Origin: Bacteroidota bacterium
GTDB lineage: Bacteria; Bacteroidota; Bacteroidia; Chitinophagales; Chitinophagaceae
Assembly (NCBI GenBank): GCA_018267705.1
Contig: JAFDXX010000017.1
Coordinates: 154,053-218,052, forward strand
DNA: 64,000 nt
Reading direction: 5' to 3'
Of the stretch, positions 25,518-35,740 are shown one piece after another (position 1 is the stretch's first letter; each line of letters opens with the position of its first letter). The position numbers were made by a program, and so were the translations under genes. The notes beneath the pieces are model-generated. The model was not told the DNA's origin. It saw only the letters and a list, made by a program, of their open reading frames with translations, and made no database searches.

Positions 25518-27938
25518 TTATAATCTTGTAATTTTTTTTGTTAAACTGTTACCTTTTGTATCGCTAATTTGTAGTAGTAGCATCCCGTTTGCGTTTCTTC
25601 CTATATTTATATATTGTATGCCGTTGGTGCCTTTTGTATTGTTTATTTGTTTTCCACTCATATCAAACACTTTTATATTTACAATGCCGGTTGCTCCACT
25701 TAAATTCAAACCAATTAAATTGCTGTTTGTAATATTTCCTAATATATCTGCTTTTAATGATGAAGCTGCGTTTGTTTGATCTTGTGGTACTATTAATTTA
25801 TTGCTGCTAAATGTTAATACAAATCTTTCTTCTCCTAAAGTTGCTTTATCAGTTGTTACAGAAAAATGGTAAGCTTCATTTGGTTTTAATTCTGTTTGTG
25901 TGTTGGTATAATTATCTTTAAGTATTATGGTTGTACCTTCTGGTAAACTGTTTGCGGTTAATTTAAAACTATAGTTACCTATTGTGTTGGTATTAAATAC
26001 TAAGGGAATGGTATTTAAACAATTTCTGGCATCAATGGCAACTGCTTTTCCGTCTTCTGCTACTGCGTAAAAATTAACCGATTCGTTATATAGTTTTACT
26101 AAATCGTTTTTATCTGTACTTTTTCCGGTTGCTTCTGCATCTAATCTAACAAATATTTTATCTGCAAAATTTCCATTGTGTTCTGCTATAATTTCTACAA
26201 TTGCATTGGGTAATTTATTTCCAAATAAATTATTGGTAGGAGCATCTAATAAATTAATATCCCCTGTTGTTATGTTATAGTTACCTGAAGTTTTCAGTGC
26301 AATTACACCTAACACAGGAATGGGTGTTGTACCATCTGCATTTGTAACGGGAACCCATCCGCCTGCCTTCGTTTGTGCATTGGTTACATTTTGATTAGTT
26401 TGGTAAATGTAGTAAGGCTTGGGTCCACCGGCCAATGCTATACTATTTACAGGTGCCGCATACGGATTGCCAACTAAACTAAAATTTGCACCAACTACTG
26501 AAGGAACTGTGTATGACGAAGAGCTATTTAAGTTGCTACCGCTTACAGTATATGTAAATGCTGATGGGCCGGTAGTGTAACTTAATCCTGATACATTATC
26601 TGTTGCTGCACCACGTATAAAACAAGCATAAGCTTGATTGGCGGCAATATTTACTGCATTATATCCGGAGCCTGCTGAAACCCAAGAGTCGCTTGCATTA
26701 TCATATGTCTTTACATCATTACCTGTGGTAGTTGTTGCGTTTAACCCTGTACTGCTTAAATTGGTTTGTGTAGTTGTGAAAGGGTTGGCAAACATTCTAT
26801 ATCCGCGTTGGCCAGTAATTGCTGTTTGAATATTTAGCAAATTGAAGATTGTTATATTGTCACTGCTTCCTATTAATGCTGCGTTTGGGTTAACTGTAAT
26901 AGTGCCAACAGAAAGAGCAGATGAACCTGCTAATGGTGATATAGTTAATTTGGCATTAGATTGAATAGTAATAGTATTTGCGTTTTTCCCTCCTGAAAAA
27001 ATAGTTGGTTGATTGGTAGGTGCAGATGGAATAATTACATCTGTAGCTGAAGTTGGTATTTTGGCAGCACTCCAGTTACTGGCTATTGCCCAATCTGTGC
27101 TGGTAGTTCCCGTCCATACGTTTGGGATATAAATTCTTTTAAACTTATTATTACCTTGGTCTGCAACTAATAAATTACCTGTGGCTTCAAAACTAATACC
27201 TGTAATATTAGAAAATTGCCCGGCCGCATAAGTTTCAATAATAGTACCTGAACTATTTAATTTTCTTACTGATTCATTACCTCTATCTGCAACATGTAAA
27301 TATCCGGCTGCATCAAAAGATAAACCACAAGGATTGGTAAAACCTGTGTATGTAGCAATAACGGTACCCGAACTATTTAATTTTTTAACAGCACCACTCC
27401 CAAATTCTGATATATAAATATTTCCTGATGCATCTACCACTATGCCGGTGATGTGATTAAACCCTGATGCAAGTGTGGTAATACCTGTTCCATCATTATT
27501 CATTTTAACTACGTTTCCAGTTGAACCTACGCCATCTGTCCATTGACCAATATATACTTTTTGGTTTGCATCTACCGCAATACAAAAAGGAGATCCGATT
27601 AAAAGAGAAGAATAAGCTCCGGTAGATGCTAATGAAGCATTATATTTTCTAATATTAACTCCTTCAACTACCCAAACATCTCCATTTATAGGATCTACTG
27701 CAATTCCCGATCCGTTACTTGGCATTGATGGTGATGAGCCTATGAAAGCATCTGTAGTGCTATATGCCGATACTCGATCTGATAATCTGAGATGCGTTCC
27801 GTTAGGTAAACCTACAACTGCCAAAACAGAAGATGCAGAATAATATTCTGGGAATGCCGTAACTGTTTGGGCGTAGTTTGTAGAACTAAATGAGAATAGA
27901 AAAATTGTGAATACGAGAGCCGTAAATTTAAGCTTCAT
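25518..27938 (-). CDS. NHL-repeat protein with type IX secretion (T9SS type A) C-terminal domain
   Basis: This 806-residue protein has a Sec signal (ending SFSSTNYAQ). NHL-type beta-propeller repeats lie at about 50-270 (GIAVDPINGDVWV, NITGISFEATGNLLVADQGN). The Bacteroidota surface-protein motif VWTGTTSTDWAIASNWS follows at about 273. A large middle region is of unknown fold. The C-terminal domain at about 725-806 (VFDMSGKQI, GMLLLQISD, KKITRL) is the T9SS sorting domain. It should be exported across the outer membrane and fixed at the surface or released. The function of the propeller is unknown. The PID-CTERM-like gene follows directly. Confidence 0.88.
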   Translation of the reverse strand: MKLKFTALVFTIFLFSFSSTNYAQTVTAFPEYYSASSVLAVVGLPNGTHLRLSDRVSAYSTTDAFIGSSPSMPSNGSGIAVDPINGDVWVVEGVNIRKYNASLASTGAYSSLLIGSPFCIAVDANQKVYIGQWTDGVGSTGNVVKMNNDGTGITTLASGFNHITGIVVDASGNIYISEFGSGAVKKLNSSGTVIATYTGFTNPCGLSFDAAGYLHVADRGNESVRKLNSSGTIIETYAAGQFSNITGISFEATGNLLVADQGNNKFKRIYIPNVWTGTTSTDWAIASNWSAAKIPTSATDVIIPSAPTNQPTIFSGGKNANTITIQSNAKLTISPLAGSSALSVGTITVNPNAALIGSSDNITIFNLLNIQTAITGQRGYRMFANPFTTTQTNLSSTGLNATTTTGNDVKTYDNASDSWVSAGSGYNAVNIAANQAYACFIRGAATDNVSGLSYTTGPSAFTYTVSGSNLNSSSSYTVPSVVGANFSLVGNPYAAPVNSIALAGGPKPYYIYQTNQNVTNAQTKAGGWVPVTNADGTTPIPVLGVIALKTSGNYNITTGDINLLDAPTNNLFGNKLPNAIVEIIAEHNGNFADKIFVRLDAEATGKSTDKNDLVKLYNESVNFYAVAEDGKAVAIDARNCLNTIPLVFNTNTIGNYSFKLTANSLPEGTTIILKDNYTNTQTELKPNEAYHFSVTTDKATLGEERFVLTFSSNKLIVPQDQTNAASSLKADILGNITNSNLIGLNLSGATGIVNIKVFDMSGKQINNTKGTNGIQYINIGRNANGMLLLQISDTKGNSLTKKITRL

Positions 27939-28106
27939 AGATAGTGATTAGAGTTTAAAATTGAGTGATAAAAAACATTACAAAGATTCCCCTCTATTTT
28001 ATGGTTAACAATACCTGATAGCAGGTATTTTTTATTAGATTTTTATTTAATGAATGACAAATCTTTATTTTCATATTTACTTTTTAAAAAGTTTTAAGGT
28101 TAATTG

Positions 28107-29951
28107 ATGAAAAGAGTGTATTTACTACAATTGTTGTTTATTGCTTTTTGTGCTAACTCTGTATTTTGTCAACCTACTATTGAGCTTGATAATATTAGTG
28201 GCAATGCACCCATTAATCAGTTTGCTGCTGTATATAAAAGTTCAAAAGTTACTATTAAAGATGTTGAAACAATAAAAGCTGCTCCCGATTCATGCTTCTA
28301 TTTAAATAAAAATGTTCAAGAAGTTAATTATGGGTTTAATAAACCATATAGTTGGTGTAAGTTCAAATTAAAAAATAATACAAATGTTACAAGTTGGATT
28401 ATTAAAATACATCAAGGTAAAGTAGATTCTGTTCAATTATATATACAAAGAGATACAGGTAAACTTATAAAATATAGACTCGTTGGTAGGTTTGATAGTC
28501 TTAAAAACAAACCTTTTTTTTCAGCTGATTATGCAAACCTAATTTTTTTATCTCCTAATGAAACAATTACTTGTTATTTATATACTAGTAGAAAATTTAG
28601 CAGGCATGCTGCAATTATTAGTGTAGAGAAAGAACAAAACTTTAATGCAAACAATCAACTGTTTAATATTGGAATTTGGGCTTTATTTGGGATTATTTTT
28701 TTAGTGAGCTGTATAGGTTTTGTGCTATACTATTTTATTAATGATAAAATATATATATATTATAGTATATACAGTTTTGCGTTTTTAACCTTACTGCTTT
28801 CTGGTACAGGATTTTTGAATGCTTTTTTATTTAATACTCGCTTTGAAGATATTTTTTACGGGTTTAACATAAGCACCTATTATTGGTTTTCGGCTTGGCA
28901 TATTCTTTTTACAGTAGAATTGTTAGGTATAAATAAAAACACAGGAAAGTATGGATATTGGTTAGGTTATACTTTAGGAATAATTTTTTGCATAATTACT
29001 TTTGTTTTGTTAGTACCTATTTCAAACACACTCCGCTGGTGGCTATGTTATGCTTCATATTATATTGCTTTTCTTGTAGATGCTTTTGTGCTTTATGCTA
29101 TTATTCTTTCATTTAAAAGAAGAAGAACGGTAGTGGTAATTTATTTAATTGGCTTTCTATGTACAACAATTGTTGGCACCATACTTTCACTTGCTGATTT
29201 ACAAGTAATTGATGGAATTAATCAACATATTGATATTTTCTATATTACTCCTCTTGTAGAAATTACTTGCATGATAATAAGTTTAAGTTTTCTTTTTTCA
29301 AGTACTATAAAAGAAAGAATTAACTCACAAATTCAGCTTAATGAAATTCAAAGAGATATCATAAATGTTCAGGAGGAGGAACGTAAGCGGATTGCTCAAG
29401 ATCTACATGATGAGGTAGGAAACTCTTTAGCAGCACTTAAAAATTTAGTTACGTACAATAGTGGAAAATACAATATTCAAGAAGAAATTGAACATATAAT
29501 TAATGAAATTAGAAATATATCGCATAACCTTATGCCAATTGATTTTAATGAATATGCATTATCAACTATTGTTAGACAAACAATAGATAAATTTAAAGAA
29601 CACCCAAGCATAAAGTTTGAATATATACAAACAGGCGATAGCAAAAAATTGCAACCGGTTACCGAGTTAATTATTTATAGAATATTGAATGAGCTTGTTT
29701 CAAACATTATCAAACACTCTAATGCTACCAAAGCTTTAATTCAACTAACATATCAAGAAAACAGTTTAATACTTTTGGTTGAAGATGACGGAATAGGTAT
29801 AAATAATTATAATAATGAAACAGAGAAAAAAGGGTTGGGATTAAAAAATATTAAACATAGAGTAGGGTTTATTAATGCTATATTAACAATAGAAACAAAC
29901 TCTACAGGAACATTAATAATAATAGAAACACCATATAAAAGCTATGAATAA
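28107..29951 (+). CDS. 7TMR-DISM sensor histidine kinase
   Basis: I start this 614-residue protein at the ATG at 28107 rather than the TTG one codon before. It has a signal peptide, an extracellular 7TMR-DISM extracellular domain (about 30-180) and seven membrane helices (about 188-400). A HisKA_3 dimerisation helix follows, with His434 in RIAQDLHDEVGNSL, then a HATPase domain (NELVSNIIKHSNA, DDGIGI, GLGLKNIKHRV). It senses an unknown extracellular ligand. It overlaps the response regulator gene by eight bases, so the pair is co-translated. Confidence 0.93.
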   Translation: MKRVYLLQLLFIAFCANSVFCQPTIELDNISGNAPINQFAAVYKSSKVTIKDVETIKAAPDSCFYLNKNVQEVNYGFNKPYSWCKFKLKNNTNVTSWIIKIHQGKVDSVQLYIQRDTGKLIKYRLVGRFDSLKNKPFFSADYANLIFLSPNETITCYLYTSRKFSRHAAIISVEKEQNFNANNQLFNIGIWALFGIIFLVSCIGFVLYYFINDKIYIYYSIYSFAFLTLLLSGTGFLNAFLFNTRFEDIFYGFNISTYYWFSAWHILFTVELLGINKNTGKYGYWLGYTLGIIFCIITFVLLVPISNTLRWWLCYASYYIAFLVDAFVLYAIILSFKRRRTVVVIYLIGFLCTTIVGTILSLADLQVIDGINQHIDIFYITPLVEITCMIISLSFLFSSTIKERINSQIQLNEIQRDIINVQEEERKRIAQDLHDEVGNSLAALKNLVTYNSGKYNIQEEIEHIINEIRNISHNLMPIDFNEYALSTIVRQTIDKFKEHPSIKFEYIQTGDSKKLQPVTELIIYRILNELVSNIIKHSNATKALIQLTYQENSLILLVEDDGIGINNYNNETEKKGLGLKNIKHRVGFINAILTIETNSTGTLIIIETPYKSYE

Positions 29952-30567
29952 CACGCTAATAAGAATTGTAATTATTGATGATCATCGATTGTTTAACGAT
30001 GGGTTATTTGCAATGCTTTCAACCGAAAAAACTGTATTAGTAGTTGAACAAGTTTACGATAGCAGAACTGCGGTTGCGGCAGTATCTAAATTTAATCCGG
30101 AAATGGTTTTAGTAGATTTTAATATGCCTCACATTAATGGAATTGAATTAACTAAATTATTAAAAGAAAAAAATCCACAACTTAAAATTATAGTATTGAG
30201 TATGTATAACGATGAAAGATTTATTGAACTGTTTAAGAAGAATAATGCCAATGGATATTTATTAAAAACTGTATCGGTAGAAAAACTGATTAATGTAATA
30301 CATGATGTTGCTAATGGAGAAAATTATTTTCCTGAATTATATAATAACCATAGTCTTACTGAAGATGTTTTTCTTAAAAAACTAACGCTCTCTAACAGAG
30401 AGTTAGAGGTAATAAACTTAATTAAGCAGGGTTTGCAAACAAAAGAGATAGCAAGTCGTTTAAATATTTCATACTACACTGCAGAAACACATCGAAAAAA
30501 TATCAAATTAAAAATTGGCATAAAAGGTGAAACTGATTTTTTAAAATTTATATACGAAAATTGTTGA
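29944..30567 (+). CDS. LuxR/NarL-family response regulator
   Basis: This 207-residue protein has a receiver domain with acidic residues Asp12 and Asp13, phosphorylation site Asp58 (LVDFNMP) and Lys108. The C-terminal LuxR helix-turn-helix runs from about 145 to 200 (LSNRELEVINLIKQGLQTKEIASRL). It is the partner of the overlapping kinase gene. Targets are unknown; the nearby T9SS and PID-CTERM genes on the other strand are possible but unproven. A strong bidirectional terminator follows. Confidence 0.95.
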   Translation: MNNTLIRIVIIDDHRLFNDGLFAMLSTEKTVLVVEQVYDSRTAVAAVSKFNPEMVLVDFNMPHINGIELTKLLKEKNPQLKIIVLSMYNDERFIELFKKNNANGYLLKTVSVEKLINVIHDVANGENYFPELYNNHSLTEDVFLKKLTLSNRELEVINLIKQGLQTKEIASRLNISYYTAETHRKNIKLKIGIKGETDFLKFIYENC

Positions 30568-30612
30568 ACTATTCATTCATACTGATTTTTTTATTGTGAA
30601 GAATGAAAAGCA

Positions 30613-30656
30613 AAAAGAGAATATTCATACAAAATTGTAATTGAATATTCTCTTTT
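30613..30656. terminator. bidirectional terminator
   Basis: Perfect 14-base arms AAAAGAGAATATTC and GAATATTCTCTTTT around a 16-base loop, with T-rich ends in both directions. It lies between the convergent response regulator and permease genes. Confidence 0.8.
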
Positions 30657-30693
30657 AAGTAAACAATAACAGAAAAGCTACTGCCCGAATGTT

Positions 30694-32223
30694 TTATTCA
30701 AAATCTGATGCTTTCGGTAAAATATCTGATGGATTACGCAGCTTGCTATTTTTTTTACTGTATGAAAAATAAACAATCAATCCAATGACCATCCAACCAA
30801 AGGCAACCATTAAAGTACGTTTATCTAAACCAACAATCATTGCTAAACAAATAACGGCACCCAATACTGAAACTACAGGAGCCATTGGTGTTTTAAAAGG
30901 ACGTTGAATATGTGGAGATTTTACTCTTAAAATCCATACGCCTAAACTCACTAATACAAATGCAAATAAAGTTCCAAAGCTGGTTAAATCTCCTGCAATA
31001 CTTCCGGGAACAAAGGCAGCAAAAGCCCCTACAAATAAGAACAAAATCCAATTGGCTTTGTACGGTGTTTTAAATTTAGGATGTAACACACCAAATGCTT
31101 TAGGTATTAATCCATCATTACTCATTGTATAAAAAATACGGCTTTGCCCCATAAGCATTACAAGTATTACGGAAGAAAAACCTGCAAGAATAGCTACTGT
31201 AACTGCAGTGGCAAGCCATCCGTAACCATGCATATAAGTTGAAATGGCGTATGCAACAGAAGCTTCACGTCCTTTTTCAGGATCAACAAAATCTTTCCAG
31301 TTGGCAACACCTGTTAATACATGTCCAAATAATATATATAAAACGGTACAAATTACTAATGATCCTAAAATACCAATGGGCATATCTCTTTTAGGATTTT
31401 TAGCTTCTTGGGCTGCGGTACTTACGGCATCAAATCCAATAAAGGCAAAAAATACAATGGCGGCACCGCCCAGTACTCCGCCCCAACCATGTTTATTCCA
31501 CCCACTATAATCTGCAATAACCTTTCCGGCACTGTCTTTTACGGCAGCTGTGTTTTCAGGAATTAAATAAGGAGAATGATTTTCTGGTTTAATAAAATGC
31601 CAACCAATAGCAATAAATATTATTACAATAGCTACTTTAACAAACACAATAATGGCATTTACCATTGCACTTTCTTGTGTGCCTTTAATAAGTAATAGGG
31701 TTAGCAATAATAAAATAAGTAAAGCCGGTGCATTAATAATACCTTTATGTAAAACACCTGCGGTATCTGTAAAACTTTCAAAAGGTGAGTGGCACCACTC
31801 ATAAGGAATACCACCTCCCAACAGTTTATTTAAATATTCACTCCATGCAATACTTACGGTGGCAGCACCTAAGGCATATTCCATAATTAAAGCCCATCCT
31901 ATAATCCATGCAATTAATTCACCCATGGTTACATAACTGTATGCATAAGCACTACCTGCAATAGGAATCATGGCTGCAAATTCTGCATAACATAATCCCG
32001 CAAAAGCACAACCAATAGCAGCTACAATAAAAGAAAGGGTAACAGCGGGACCCGCAGCTTCTCCTGCTGCTGCTGCGGTTCTTACAAAAAGACCTGCACC
32101 AATAATGGCTCCAATACCAAGTGCAATAAGGTTTCCTGCACCTAGTGTTCTTTTTAAACCTTTTTCACCATCGGCTGCCTGAGCCAACATTTGGTCTAAA
32201 GATTTTTTCGCAAATAAACTCAT
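30694..32223 (-). CDS. APC-family amino acid permease
   Basis: This 509-residue protein has about twelve membrane helices. The first helix carries the substrate-binding IGAIIGAGLFVRT. The motifs FAFIGFDAVSTAAQEAKNPKRDMP and the charged N-terminus (LKRTLGAGNLIALG) resemble the cationic amino acid transporter (CAT/YfnA) group. The substrate cannot be fixed from sequence. It is an inner-membrane, single-gene unit ending at the bidirectional terminator and divergent from the dicarboxylate/amino-acid symporter. Confidence 0.92.
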   Translation of the reverse strand: MSLFAKKSLDQMLAQAADGEKGLKRTLGAGNLIALGIGAIIGAGLFVRTAAAAGEAAGPAVTLSFIVAAIGCAFAGLCYAEFAAMIPIAGSAYAYSYVTMGELIAWIIGWALIMEYALGAATVSIAWSEYLNKLLGGGIPYEWCHSPFESFTDTAGVLHKGIINAPALLILLLLTLLLIKGTQESAMVNAIIVFVKVAIVIIFIAIGWHFIKPENHSPYLIPENTAAVKDSAGKVIADYSGWNKHGWGGVLGGAAIVFFAFIGFDAVSTAAQEAKNPKRDMPIGILGSLVICTVLYILFGHVLTGVANWKDFVDPEKGREASVAYAISTYMHGYGWLATAVTVAILAGFSSVILVMLMGQSRIFYTMSNDGLIPKAFGVLHPKFKTPYKANWILFLFVGAFAAFVPGSIAGDLTSFGTLFAFVLVSLGVWILRVKSPHIQRPFKTPMAPVVSVLGAVICLAMIVGLDKRTLMVAFGWMVIGLIVYFSYSKKNSKLRNPSDILPKASDFE

Positions 32224-32369
32224 AAGTGTGTTTGATTGGGGTTCTTAAAAAATATTTGATGTGGAAAAATAAGGATTTAATCATTTCCAATAGTTAAAAA
32301 TTTATGAGAACGTATTTTGCAGATAGAATACTTTATATTGCCAACCTAACTATTTATAAAAATTGCTGT

Positions 32370-33641
32370 ATGGCTAATGTGCCTGTAACCCCTCAAAAAA
32401 AAAGTAGGTTAACCTTATGGATTGTAGTGGCAATGATATTAGGAATTATTGCAGGATACTTTGTTCATGAGTATTACCCAATTGCTACTGCAAAAACTTT
32501 TTCAACTAATATTAATTTGCTTACCACTATTTTTTTAAGATTAGTGCAAATGATTGTTGCTCCCATTGTTTTTACAACATTAGCAGTGGGTATTGCCAAA
32601 TTAGGCGATATGAAAACGGTAGGAAGAGTTGGCGGAAAAGCAATGTTATGGTTTATTACAGCCTCATTGGTATCACTTTCGTTAGGCTTAGTTTTAGTAA
32701 ATCTTTTTAAACCCGGTGTTGGTGCAGATATAAAACATACCGATGTTGCTGCCGTAAATGATTTATTAGAAAAATCAAAAGGGTTTTCTTTACAAAAATT
32801 TGTTGAACATGTAGTACCACGCAGTGTTATAGAAGCTATGGCCAATAACGAAATTTTACAATTGGTTGTATTTTCTATTTTCTTTGGAATTGCTTTAACG
32901 GCTATAGGGAAAAAAGGAGAATCTATTATTAATGCATTAGACTCATTAGCACATGTTGTATTAAAAATGGTAGGTTATGTTATGTATTTGGCACCGGCAG
33001 GAGTTTTTGGTGCTATGGCTGCTGCAATTGCAAAAAATGGAATTGGCATATTATTCACTTTCGGAAAATATTTAGGAGAATTTTATTTAGGATTATTAAT
33101 TCTATGGTTGTTGTTATTGGGAGTAGGTTATTTATTCTTAAAACAAAAATTACTTGTATTAGTAAAAAGAATTGCTGCACCAATGGGTATAGCATTTAGT
33201 ACTGCAAGCAGTGAAGCAGTTTATCCTAAATTGGTAGAAGAATTAGAGCGGTTTGGATGTAATAACAAAATTGTAAGTTTTATATTGCCCTTAGGTTACT
33301 CTTTTAATTTAGACGGAAGTATGATGTATATGACTTTTGCAAGCATGTTTATTGCACAAGCATTTAATATTACAGGAATTACCGGAGATATAAGTCAGCA
33401 GATAGTTATGTTACTTGTTTTCTTAATTACAAGTAAAGGAATTGCAGGCGTACCAAGAGCAAGTTTAGTAGTAGTATTGGCAACCGGTGCTATGTTTGGG
33501 TTACCGGCAGAAGGCGTTGGTTTAATTTTAGCAATTGATGTTTTTTGCGATATGGGTAGAACCATGACCAATGTTTTAGGCAATGCATTAGCTACAAGTG
33601 TGGTAAGCAAATGGGAAGGAGAATTAAAACATTCGGCATAA
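32370..33641 (+). CDS. dicarboxylate/amino acid:cation symporter (DAACS family)
   Basis: I chose the ATG at 32370 (MANVPVTPQKK), giving 423 residues; the longer frame from 32304 adds an unlikely N-terminus. The protein has about eight helices and two re-entrant loops. Conserved elements include STASSEAVYPKL, SFNLDGSMMYM, GIAGVPRASLVVV and DMGRTMTNVLGN. It belongs to the GltP/DctA group that imports glutamate, aspartate or C4 dicarboxylates with protons or sodium. It is followed after 44 bases by a DedA gene on the same strand. Confidence 0.92.
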   Translation: MANVPVTPQKKSRLTLWIVVAMILGIIAGYFVHEYYPIATAKTFSTNINLLTTIFLRLVQMIVAPIVFTTLAVGIAKLGDMKTVGRVGGKAMLWFITASLVSLSLGLVLVNLFKPGVGADIKHTDVAAVNDLLEKSKGFSLQKFVEHVVPRSVIEAMANNEILQLVVFSIFFGIALTAIGKKGESIINALDSLAHVVLKMVGYVMYLAPAGVFGAMAAAIAKNGIGILFTFGKYLGEFYLGLLILWLLLLGVGYLFLKQKLLVLVKRIAAPMGIAFSTASSEAVYPKLVEELERFGCNNKIVSFILPLGYSFNLDGSMMYMTFASMFIAQAFNITGITGDISQQIVMLLVFLITSKGIAGVPRASLVVVLATGAMFGLPAEGVGLILAIDVFCDMGRTMTNVLGNALATSVVSKWEGELKHSA

Positions 33642-33685
33642 TAAAACATGATTTTAATTATTAATATAATATTTTATACTGGTAT

Positions 33686-34363
33686 ATGTTATCAATTATT
33701 TTAGACAATTTTAGCTGGCATCAATTATTACAACCTCAGTTTTACATTGAGCATGGCGGATTGTGGCTATTACTTTTTGTTGTATTTGCCGAAACCGGAT
33801 TGTTTGCCGGTTTCTTTTTACCCGGCGATAGTTTATTATTTGTTGCAGGAATTTATAATAGAGAATTAATTACTACAATTTTCCCTTTTATTCAAAACGA
33901 TTACATACAATTACTACTATTGTGGGTACTCATTTCTTTTGCTGGAATAATTGGAAACACAGTAGGATATTGGTTTGGGAAAAAAGTAGGCCCTGCAATG
34001 TATCATTGGAAAGATAATATGTTCTTCAAAAAAAAATACTTACATCAAGCACATGAGTTTTATGAAAAGCATGGGGGAGGGGCAGTTGTTATTGCAAGGT
34101 TTTTACCTATTATAAGAACGTTTGCTCCTATTGTTGCAGGCATTGTTGAAATGGATAAAAAAAAATTCACATATTATAATATTGTTGGATGTATTTCTTG
34201 GGTATTAAGCATGTTAATGGCAGGGCATTTCTTACAAAAATGGATACTTGCCCAATTTAATTTCGATTTAAAAAGTCATTTAGAAATTATTGTTTTAGGA
34301 ATTGTTTTAGTAACTACAGCTCCCGTAATTTTTAAACTTCTTTTTTCAAAAGAAAAAAAATAA
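33686..34363 (+). CDS. DedA-family membrane protein
   Basis: This 225-residue protein is of the VTT/DedA family. The marker FAETGLFAGFFLPGDSLLF lies near residues 32-50, and the conserved ARFLPIIRTFAPIVAGIVEMDKKKF in the second half. Family members act in membrane homeostasis, and several are now known to be lipid-carrier flippases. Membrane helices flank a re-entrant loop. It may be co-transcribed with the upstream symporter. Confidence 0.92.
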   Translation: MLSIILDNFSWHQLLQPQFYIEHGGLWLLLFVVFAETGLFAGFFLPGDSLLFVAGIYNRELITTIFPFIQNDYIQLLLLWVLISFAGIIGNTVGYWFGKKVGPAMYHWKDNMFFKKKYLHQAHEFYEKHGGGAVVIARFLPIIRTFAPIVAGIVEMDKKKFTYYNIVGCISWVLSMLMAGHFLQKWILAQFNFDLKSHLEIIVLGIVLVTTAPVIFKLLFSKEKK

Positions 34364-34456
34364 ATCCAACACTAAAGTATAATAGTGGTTATTAAAAACC
34401 TTGGTTGCAGATAAAATAAATACAATAGTTATATTTACTTATCAATACCAATTGTT

Positions 34457-35677
34457 ATGACAAAAAAAGAGTACGGCATCTTTTCGCTTCCTGTTATTAT
34501 TGGTGCGTTAGGTTATTTTGTAGATATATATGATTTATTATTGTTTAGCATTATTCGCATTCCTTCTTTAAAATCATTAGGTTTAAGTGATGCAGAAATT
34601 ACAAATGATGGGTTATTTATTATTAATGTACAAATGATTGGTTTATTGGTAGGTGGAATTATTTGGGGCATTTTAGGCGATAAAAAAGGAAGATTAAAAG
34701 TTTTGTTTGCTTCTATTGTTTTATACTCCATCGGAAATATTGCTAATGGTTTTGTTCAATCTGTAAACCAATATGCCCTTATACGTTTTATAACAGGTAT
34801 TGGTTTAGCGGGAGAATTAGGTGCAGGCATTACTTTGGTTAGTGAATTATTGCCAAAAGCTAAACGAGGTATTGGTACATCGTTAGTTGCGGGCATTGGT
34901 TTAACAGGTGCTGTGGTTGCCTTCTTTTTAAAAGAAAATTTTGATTGGCGTACTTGCTATTTTATTGGTGGTGGTTTAGGTTTTTTATTATTGTTATTAC
35001 GCGTGGGTGTATTAGAATCCGGCATGTTTAAATCAATTGAAAAAAGCACTGTTAGAAAAGGAGATTTTTTTATGCTCTTTAAAAAATGGAATATATTTTC
35101 AAAATATGCAAAAGCAATTTTAATAGGCTTGCCTTGCTGGTATATTATAGGAATTTTAATAAGTTTTTCAAAGGAATTTGCTATTAAAATGAATGTACAA
35201 GGTTCTATTGATCCGGGTAAGGCAGTAATGTATGCTTATGTAGCAGTTTCAATAGGAGATGTATTAATAGGGTTTGTAAGCCAATGGTTTAAAAGCAGAA
35301 AAAAAGCTATTTATATTTTTTATGGTATTACTGCTTTATCAATTATTTGGTTTTTTAATTTAAATAGAGCCAATGTTAATACTGTTTATATTGTTTGTGC
35401 TGTAATGGGCTTTGGTGCAGGTTTTTGGGCAATATTTGTAACAATGGCCGCAGAGCAATTTGGTACTAATATAAGAGCTACCGTTGCAACCACAGTACCT
35501 AATATGGTGCGTGGTTCATTAACTTTAATTTCCATTTTATTTACTTCACTTCAGCCGGCATTTGGGTATCTTAAAAGTGCTTGGATTGTAGGCATAGTGG
35601 TTATGTTAATTGCAATAGTTGCATTATATTTTACCGAAGAAACTTTTCATAAAGATTTAAATTATATTGAAGAGTAG
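34457..35677 (+). CDS. MFS transporter
   Basis: This 406-residue protein has about twelve membrane helices. Motif A, GILGDKKGRLKVLF, lies between helices 2 and 3. RFITGIGLAGELGAGITLVSE in helix 4 resembles the sugar-acid or metabolite:H+ symporter groups. The substrate is unknown. A -7-like TATATTTA lies upstream with one mismatch. It stands between a DedA gene and a glycosyltransferase gene, all on the plus strand, but with its own 90-base upstream gap. Confidence 0.9.
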   Translation: MTKKEYGIFSLPVIIGALGYFVDIYDLLLFSIIRIPSLKSLGLSDAEITNDGLFIINVQMIGLLVGGIIWGILGDKKGRLKVLFASIVLYSIGNIANGFVQSVNQYALIRFITGIGLAGELGAGITLVSELLPKAKRGIGTSLVAGIGLTGAVVAFFLKENFDWRTCYFIGGGLGFLLLLLRVGVLESGMFKSIEKSTVRKGDFFMLFKKWNIFSKYAKAILIGLPCWYIIGILISFSKEFAIKMNVQGSIDPGKAVMYAYVAVSIGDVLIGFVSQWFKSRKKAIYIFYGITALSIIWFFNLNRANVNTVYIVCAVMGFGAGFWAIFVTMAAEQFGTNIRATVATTVPNMVRGSLTLISILFTSLQPAFGYLKSAWIVGIVVMLIAIVALYFTEETFHKDLNYIEE

Positions 35678-35728
35678 AAGATAAATTATGCCAATAGTTT
35701 TTGCTATAACCTACGAGCCACCAACTAT

Positions 35729-35736
35729 TAACTTTG
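35729..35736 (+). promoter_or_regulatory. -7 element just upstream of the glycosyltransferase gene
   Basis: TAACTTTG matches TAnnTTTG exactly and ends four bases before the ATG. If used, the transcript would begin at or within a few bases of the start codon, meaning a leaderless mRNA. Confidence 0.45.
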
Positions 35737-35740
35737 TTGC

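Noticed and set aside
32304..32369. Earlier start for the dicarboxylate/amino acid symporter
   Set aside because: The extra 22 residues are unlike the family N-terminus; MANVPVTPQKKS just before the first helix is the better start.
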